From Torymus aiolomorphi (taxonomy: Eukaryota; Arthropoda; Insecta; Hymenoptera; Torymidae): DNA of 64,000 nucleotides. The position numbers were made by a program, and so were the translations under genes. The DNA lies in NCBI GenBank assembly GCA_036365515.1, contig CM070875.1:103582628-103646627 (forward strand). The letters are read 5' to 3'. Below are positions 57,896 through 64,000 of this stretch, one piece after another (the stretch's first letter is position 1; every line of letters begins with the position of its first letter). The notes under the pieces are model-generated. The model worked only from the letters and a program-made list of their open reading frames with translations, did no database searches and was not told the origin of the DNA.

Positions 57896-58330
57896 GGTGT
57901 TACTCTATGATATAGAAGATATCATTCTATGACATAAAAAGGTGTTAGATTATAACATAAGAAATGTGATACACTATATCACAAAAAAGGTGTTAGACAA
58001 TCCCATAAAAAATCAAAGGTGTTACTCCATACCACAAAAAGGTGTTACTTTATAACATAAAAAGGTATTACTCTATGGCATAAAAAGGAGAAACTCTATA
58101 GCATAAAAGTATAAAAACATAGCACTCTTTGTCCCAAGGTGATTGATACTCTATGACATAAAAAGGTGCTACTCTATGACATAAAAAAGATGTTACTCTA
58201 TAACATAAAAAGGTGTCACTCTATAACATAAAAGTTTGAAGAGGTGCCACTCTATGACTTAAAAAGACATTACTTCATAATATAAAAGTTCGAAAAGGTG
58301 TCACTTTATGACATGAAAAAGTTGTCACTC
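57896..58330. repeat. minisatellite, left arm inner tract (opposite orientation)
   Basis: The 24-bp unit appears here as its complement (ctatgacataaaaaggtgttact) with more irregular spacing and rearranged pieces. Confidence 0.85.
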
Positions 58331-58752
58331 TAATGGCCCGAGCATAGTGCGGCCCGCGGCCCCGGGAATAACTTCGTCTTGAAAGAATTACTCTCTCTAA
58401 TGGACAATAGTGAACCACTGTCTCTTCAAAGAGCCGTTTCCATGGAAGAGACTAACAGATAAGTATAGAGAATAGAATCTATAGTTGGAGCGTCACTGTC
58501 ATGGAACACCGGGGTCATCAGGCGATTTTGACTATACCCTCATCGATATGATTATTCGTGAGACTCTTAAAATGCTAGGGGAAGGTGTGTCGATTTTTAG
58601 CTGCAAATTTTGAGGTTATGGTTGAATTTGTAAGACATGTATTGGATGTGGTAGAAACTGAAACAGTCGAGTATAAATAATATACAGCCGCCGCGTGCCG
58701 CAGCTGCTCCGAAAACGCCGTGGCCGCGGGCCGCACGATGCTCGGGCCATTA
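58331..58752. repeat. palindrome centre: GC-rich inner inverted repeat and spacer
   Basis: taatggcccgagcat and gtgcggcccgcggcc at 58331-58363 are mirrored at 58718-58752. The intervening 350 bp (58366-58716) is unique, without an ORF. Its GC-rich ends contrast sharply with the AT-rich arms. Confidence 0.85.
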
Positions 58753-59129
58753 GAGTGACAACTTTTTCATGTCATAGAGTGACACCTTTTCGAACTTTTA
58801 TATTATGAAGTAATGCCTTTTTATGTTATAGAGTAACATCTTTTTTATGTCATGGAGTAGCACCTTTTTATGTCATAGAGTATCACCTTGGGATAAAGAG
58901 TGCTATGTTTTTATACTTTTATGCTATAGAGCTTCACCTTTTTATGCCATAGAGTGACACCTTTTTATGTTATAAAGTAACACCTTTTTATGGTATGGAG
59001 TAACACCTTTGATTTTTTATGGGATAGTCTAACACCTCTTTTGTGTATCACATTTCTTACGTTATAGTCTAACACATTTTTATGTCATAGAGTGACACCT
59101 TCTATATCATAGAGTAACACCGTTCGAAG
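58753..59129. repeat. minisatellite, right arm inner tract
   Basis: Mirror of 57896-58330. Confidence 0.85.
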
Positions 59130-59335
59130 CCAAGTAGTCGAATTGGGCAGAGCACCTACAACCGTTCGCTTGGAGGATTGGCTTCTATCTCCGTCGTAGG
59201 CTCACCACCACCACTACCACCGCCATCATCACCACTTATTATATAAGAAAAGCTTATGGGTAAGGAGACGCCATCACCACTTAATGTGCACGAACAGTTT
59301 ATGAGTAGAGAGACGTCATCATAAAAGGTGTTACT
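59130..59335. repeat. non-minisatellite island, right arm
   Basis: Mirror of 57690-57895 with scattered substitutions. Confidence 0.8.
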
Positions 59336-61275
59336 CTGTACCATAAAAAGGTCTTACTCTATGACATAAAAAACGTGTGACGCTATAACATAAAAAACAT
59401 GTCACTCTATGATATAAGAAAGGTGTAACTCTATGACATAAAAAAAACATGTCACTCTATGACATAAAAAAGGTGTTACTCCATGAATCAAAAAAAGTGT
59501 TACACTATGACATAAAAAAGGTGTTACTCTATAACATAAAAAAGGTGTTACTCTATGACATAAAAAAGATGTTAATCTATGACATAAAAAAGCTGTTACT
59601 CTACGACATAAAAAAAGGTATAACTCTGTAACATAAAAAAGATGTCAGTCTATGACATAAAGACATAAAAAAGGTGTAACTCTATGACATAAAAAAGGTG
59701 TTACTCTATGACATAAAAAGGTGTTACACTATGACATAAAAAAGGTGTTACTCTATAACATAAAAAAGGTGTTACTCTATGACATAAAAAAGGTGTTACT
59801 GTATGACATAAAGTGTAAAAAGATGTTATTGTGTGACATAGAAAGTACTACTCTATAATAGCAGATAAGTTCAAGATGGTGTTACTCTATAGCATAAAAA
59901 TATAAAAAGGATGTTGGCGATATATTTATTCAGATGATGCTAAACAACATAAAAAGGTGTTACATTATGACATACAATTTCAAAAAGGTGTTACTATATA
60001 GCAATGAAGGTGTCACTCTATGACAAAAAGATATTACTCTATGACATAAAAAAGCTGTTACTCTATGAGATAAAAAAGGTATGACTCTGTAACATAAAAA
60101 AGATGTCACTCTATGACATAAAAAATATGACACTCTATGATATAAAAAAGGTGTAACTCTATGACATAAAAAAAACATGTCACTCTATCACATAAGAAAG
60201 GTGTTACTCTATGACATAAAAAAGGTGTTACACTATAACATAAAAAAGGTGTTACTCTATAACATAAAAAAGGTGTTACTCCATGACATAAAGAAGGTGT
60301 TACTGCATGACATAAAGTGTAAAAAGATGTTATTGTGTGACATAGAAGGTGCTACTCTATAATAGCAGATAAGATCACGATGGTGTTACTCTATAGCATA
60401 AAAATATAAAAAGGATGTTGCGGATATATTTATTCAGATGATGCTAAATAACATAAAAAGGTGTTACATTATGACATACAAGTTCAAAAAGGTGTTACTA
60501 TATAGCAATGAAGGTGTCACTCTATGACACAAAAAGATATTACTCTATGACATAAAAAAGCTGTTACTCTGTGACATAAAAAAGGTATGACTCTGTAACA
60601 TAAAAAAGATGTCACTGTATGACATAAAAAACATGTCACTCTATGATATAAAAAAGGTGTAACTCTATGACATAGAAAAGGTGTTACTGTATGACATAAA
60701 AAAGGTGTTACTCCATGACATAAGAAAGGTATTACACTATGACATAAAAAAGGTGTTACTCTATGACATAAAATGTAAAAAGATGTTATTGTGTGACATA
60801 GAAAGTGCTACTCTATTGTAGCAGATAAGTTCAAGATGGTGTTACTCTATAGTATAAAAGTATAAAAAGGATTTTGGCGATATATTTATTCAGATGATGC
60901 TAAATAACATAAGAAGGTGTTACTCTATGTCATAAAATTTCAAAAATGTGTTACTATATAGCAATGAAAAAGGTGTTACTCTGTAACATAAAAAAGATGT
61001 CACTCTATGCCATAAAAAAGGTGTTACTCTATGACATAAAAAAGGTATTACACTATGACATAAAAAAGGTGTTACTCTATGTCATATAAAAGGTATTGCT
61101 CTATGACACAAAGTTTAAAAAGTTTTAACTGTATGACATAGAAGGTGTTATTCTATAACATAAAAATGTGTTACTCTATAATAGAATAAAAGTTCAAAAA
61201 GGTGTTACTCTTTAGCATAAAAGTTTAAAAGTTTTGATTGTATGATATAGAACGTGTTACTCTATAATAGCATAA
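59336..61275. repeat. 24-bp minisatellite, right arm outer tract
   Basis: Mirror of 55600-57690, about 150 bp shorter, with different copy numbers in several sub-blocks. Confidence 0.95.
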
Positions 61276-61338
61276 AAGTATAAAAAGGATGTTGGCGGTA
61301 TATTTATTCAGTTGATGCTAAATTATTGAAGCATAAAT

Positions 61339-62412
61339 ATGCCAAACACACCGGATGTTATTAGCAAATTTCAGGATGCAGTAGTACAAAAATCACAGCC
61401 TTTATTAGGTTTGACAAAAAGTGCTGAATCTCTGGATACAGCTGATGATATGGAAACTTCTGAAATCAAACTATCTAATATGAGCCCTGACCATAATAAA
61501 ATAGCTAGCTCCAATAATGGTAAATTTGCAAAACTAGTCAAGAAATATGTAACGAAATTAAACGAAAATTCTAGGAGATATCTGGATAATATTTATGGTG
61601 TTTACAAGTGAGGAAATTTACTTACGATCGGAAATTCTCCAATAAAATTTGAAGGCGACTTTGTCCAGATAAAGGAACGAAACTATCGTTTGTCCGTAGG
61701 ATTACTGCAATTACTATTCAAAAAACTTCCGGATGAAAGTCTTATCAATTCAGATGATTTGGATAATTATCGTATAATTATTGAAGTTTCGAGCGCTCAC
61801 AAGAAGCACTATTGCGTGAATGAGTCGATTCGAAAACTAAAGAGTAACAAATTTTATTATTTTATTGCTCCAATGTTCGAAAAGTCGTCTGTAAAAAGTA
61901 TCTCGCCATTATCTCGAGAAGATAATGTTAACGGAAGAGAGAAAAGTGAAAGGGTTGAGCAAACTAATCCAGTGGCAGCGAAAAAGATACTTGAACCAAT
62001 AGTCAATCCTCTAAAGAAGCTCATAACTGTTGATACACGAGTTAACTCGCATTCTAACGAGACCGATAATTATTATGAAGCTGATCATTCTAGTGAAGAT
62101 GCATCAGATTTCTCAACCGATGAATATTTACCGAGAAGAATTCGTAAGAATTATAACTTTATTAATTAGAGATATCAACGTGAAAGTAAAAAGAGTCAGT
62201 GGACTAGTGATGATGAAGAGGAAGAAGTTGCTCTCAAAATCTCTCGAGTAGATGTTACAACTGCATACGAACTCGACGTTTGGGATGATCCTAACAAATT
62301 AGTTGATCGCTTACAAATACTCGTTGCTGAGCAAAACATGGGAATAAGAACTAACTATGGTGAAATCCGTTTTATTCTTAGTGAACTTTGCAATGCTAGT
62401 ATCATAAATTAA
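61339..62412 (+). pseudogene. DUF8207-like element protein, right-arm copy
   Basis: ATG 61339 begins one frame that runs to TAA 62410-62412 and is interrupted by TGA 61609-61611 and TAG 62167-62169; about 357 codons in all. The N-terminal third is polar. The middle (about residues 85-180) holds LDNIYGVYK, GNSPIKFEGDFVQI, LPDESLINSDDLDNYRIII and IAPMF. An acidic, probably disordered stretch follows. The last 80 codons contain DVWDDPNKLVDRLQILVAEQ and IRFILSELCNA. This order resembles the DUF8207 family as I remember it. No catalytic motif is evident. The TAG is common to both arms, the TGA is private to this one. Confidence 0.65.
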
Positions 62413-63195
62413 TCTTTCTAAGTTATATTGTACTAGATTATCTAAAAATTGAGATATTGGCTAAGCCACATGTTAATTTTCAATAAAATTATTTTGGTAA
62501 ACAAATATTTTCAAATACCCTGTCATTTTTTTTCTATTTCCCGCCATGCTCTGTTGACAAATGAAGAGCCTGGAATTACCGATTATTTAAGGTGAATGAT
62601 ATAAAGGATTCAGAGTCGCGGAAAAACTGCAGTGACTGCCGAGCTCAGATCACGAACTCAGATTTTCAACTGCGCAGCAATCCACGTTTTGCGTACATGA
62701 GTTTTCCGAGTTATACATGTTAAGCCCTAATCTGCAGAACAGGTGGGTGTCCGGGACAGTATTAAATTGATTATCCAATAAATAAAAGTAAAAATTCCCT
62801 GTTCAACCGCCTCATTCATTTCAATTTTAAAACGATAAAAGTCATCTGAAAAACTATGTATCTTTCTTTCTTTGAATAATGTTTATACTTTCAGTTCGTT
62901 TATAAACATTCAACTATTATTCAAGATACGAAAATTGAGTGCCTCCCTAAATTTTAAGAATGTAGGGTGTCTATAATTGAGTAGTATTTATTTATTTATT
63001 TTACGGATAGCATTGCCATTTTCTACAATAAATTTGAGCATTTATTATTTTATAAGACTTATTACATGTCTAAACTGTTTATGATAGGATTATATAAATG
63101 AGTCGCTACATACATCTTATACTCTGAATAGAGGCTGTTCAATGATGTTTTTTTTTTACTATAATTTTGCAATAATTATTTGCGTGCAAAAAAAG

Positions 63196-63571
63196 CATTA
63201 TTTTTAGTATTTGTAGAGTATTGAAAATCTAATATTGACTAGCATAACCTCAAATTATCCTATTCCCGGCTGTTTGTCTCACTTTTGCTAAAAAATCCTA
63301 TCCCGCTAAAGGGACCACCTACGTATTTTTTTTTTACTTGTGTAATATGTCAGTAATATTGTTTGTGAAATCAAATAAACAAACTATTTGCTGTAATTTT
63401 TATTTCGCTTTGGGAAGGTTTAAACACTATAAATAAATCATATGTGACCCGAATAGTTTGCATTCAAACATAGGTATTATTTTCAAAAGAGAAAACTAGC
63501 TGAAATCAAGCGCACACTATATATATTTTAATACATTACATTTCTTTTCTAAATATTAAAAAAGTATTAAT
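63196..63571. other. AT-rich sequence right of the palindrome; nothing recognised
   Basis: No gene or repeat partner identified; the lost LTR sequence does not resume here. Confidence 0.35.
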
Positions 63572-63862
63572 TTAAACTTCTGTGATGCAAAAATGTTGGA
63601 GTAATCGTAAAAGAATATCAGTATTATTTTTATAATACAAAGGTCTCAAACTATTTTCTATTTTATGAGTTAAATTTTTTAAATTTTCGCGCCTAACCAC
63701 ATCAGTTAAGTCATGCGGCCTGTTCATAACATGTTGCCGCCCATTTTTCTTATAATTTTCCCATGAACTGTCTGTATATGGGACTGTCAAATTCGGAAGC
63801 GTTATTTGGATGATACTTCGAAAAATAGGGCATATGCCTAGGTTTAGATAAGTATTGAACAA
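63572..63862 (-). CDS. hypothetical small ORF, 96 residues
   Basis: The frame codes a mixed, non-repetitive protein (IIQITLPNLTVPYTDSSWENY, RPHDLTDVVRRENL, ILLRLLQHFCI). Composition is less biased than random AT-rich DNA would give, so it could be an exon or the end of a mobile-element gene. No domain is recognised, and no splice or promoter signal was established. 63863-64000 holds nothing further that I can support. Confidence 0.25.
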   Translation of the reverse strand: MFNTYLNLGICPIFRSIIQITLPNLTVPYTDSSWENYKKNGRQHVMNRPHDLTDVVRRENLKNLTHKIENSLRPLYYKNNTDILLRLLQHFCITEV

Positions 63863-64000
63863 GCATCAAAATTTTAAGGCAACCTGTTCAAGGCCTACCG
63901 TACGCATCCTGACAAGGCTGGGGCGTTTTATCTACCTCTGAGGGGTACATGCGCATGATCTCATATTTGTCCATTGAAAGAATTTTCGAAAACCGGTTGG

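Larger units (their letters stand above)
53701..63195. mobile_element. giant palindromic element, arms about 4.5-4.7 kb
   Basis: The sequence from 53701 (ctttttttgcacgcaaataa) is repeated in inverse orientation ending at 63195. Paired landmarks run the whole way: cttaacatgtataactcgg (54170) with its complement near 62705, the gene copies, minisatellite tracts, the island at 57690/59330, and gttgtcactctaatggcccg (58321) with its complement ending near 58762. Arms are 53701-58363 and 58718-63195, spacer about 350 bp. The length difference comes mainly from minisatellite copy number. No target duplication found. It could be a transposon with giant terminal inverted repeats or an inverted segmental duplication. 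Confidence 0.9.

Noticed and set aside
57673..59344. 62-residue frames in both palindrome islands
   Set aside because: Low-complexity GDGGG composition, running into minisatellite, no independent support.
55775..60362. ORFs coding repeated LLYDIKKV or CHRVTPFL
   Set aside because: Direct translation of the 24-bp minisatellite on either strand.
63193..64000. Continuation of the truncated 3' LTR beyond the palindrome
   Set aside because: The sequence expected from the 5' LTR after its TA tract does not occur here, so the palindrome did not simply insert into the LTR.

Overview
This is repeat-dominated nuclear DNA of an arthropod, most likely an insect. The evidence is eukaryotic: Ty3/gypsy, Bel/Pao and Jockey/CR1-type retrotransposons, Tc1/mariner-like transposons with long inverted repeats and TA target sites, kilobases of satellite and minisatellite, and (TA)n and (TC)n runs. 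I see no host gene, rRNA, tRNA, CRISPR array or bacterial operon. The species cannot be named from the sequence.

Layout. 1-1130: 3' part of a minus-strand mariner-like element. 1132-1329: non-LTR fragment. About 1500-5900: decayed minus-strand LTR remnant whose gag and protease look Ty3/gypsy-like but whose integrase is Bel/Pao. 6418-7430: foldback element. 7796-9060: primer-binding site and LTR of another minus-strand gypsy element. 9681-14790: nearly intact non-LTR retrotransposon with two ORFs. 15331-21256: satellite 'A' (about 141 bp) in two opposed blocks, the first split by a complete 2,328-bp mariner-like element at a TA. 22574-24338: 5' LTR and broken gag of a Bel/Pao element. 24338-36190: about 76 copies of satellite 'B' (153 bp) with higher-order structure; B and A share a skeleton and a common flanking sequence.

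37029-53507 holds the most remarkable unit, a long LTR retroelement with an envelope gene. It has a 3.1-kb 5' LTR (TGTTACG...CGTAACA), PBS, gag, pol, a broken env, two extra ORFs after env, a polypurine tract and a truncated 3' LTR. By eye the LTRs differ at about a dozen sites over 1.86 kb, so the insertion is young. Pol carries, between RNase H and integrase, a roughly 450-residue disordered insert and then a region I read as a divergent TARG1/OARD1-like macro domain. The two extra ORFs share an RRM-like segment and an H-x2-C-G-x10-H-x3-C motif (one copy in the first, two in the second). This is my best candidate for an undescribed system: a 'complex' insect endogenous retrovirus with accessory RNA-binding/zinc-binding proteins and a macro-domain-bearing Pol.

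53701-63195 is a 9.5-kb near-perfect palindrome. Each arm (about 4.5 kb) carries a broken copy of one gene, resembling an uncharacterised family I associate from memory with DUF8207, plus long tracts of a 24-bp minisatellite. A GC-rich inner inverted repeat surrounds a 350-bp spacer. The last 800 bp hold only a doubtful small ORF.
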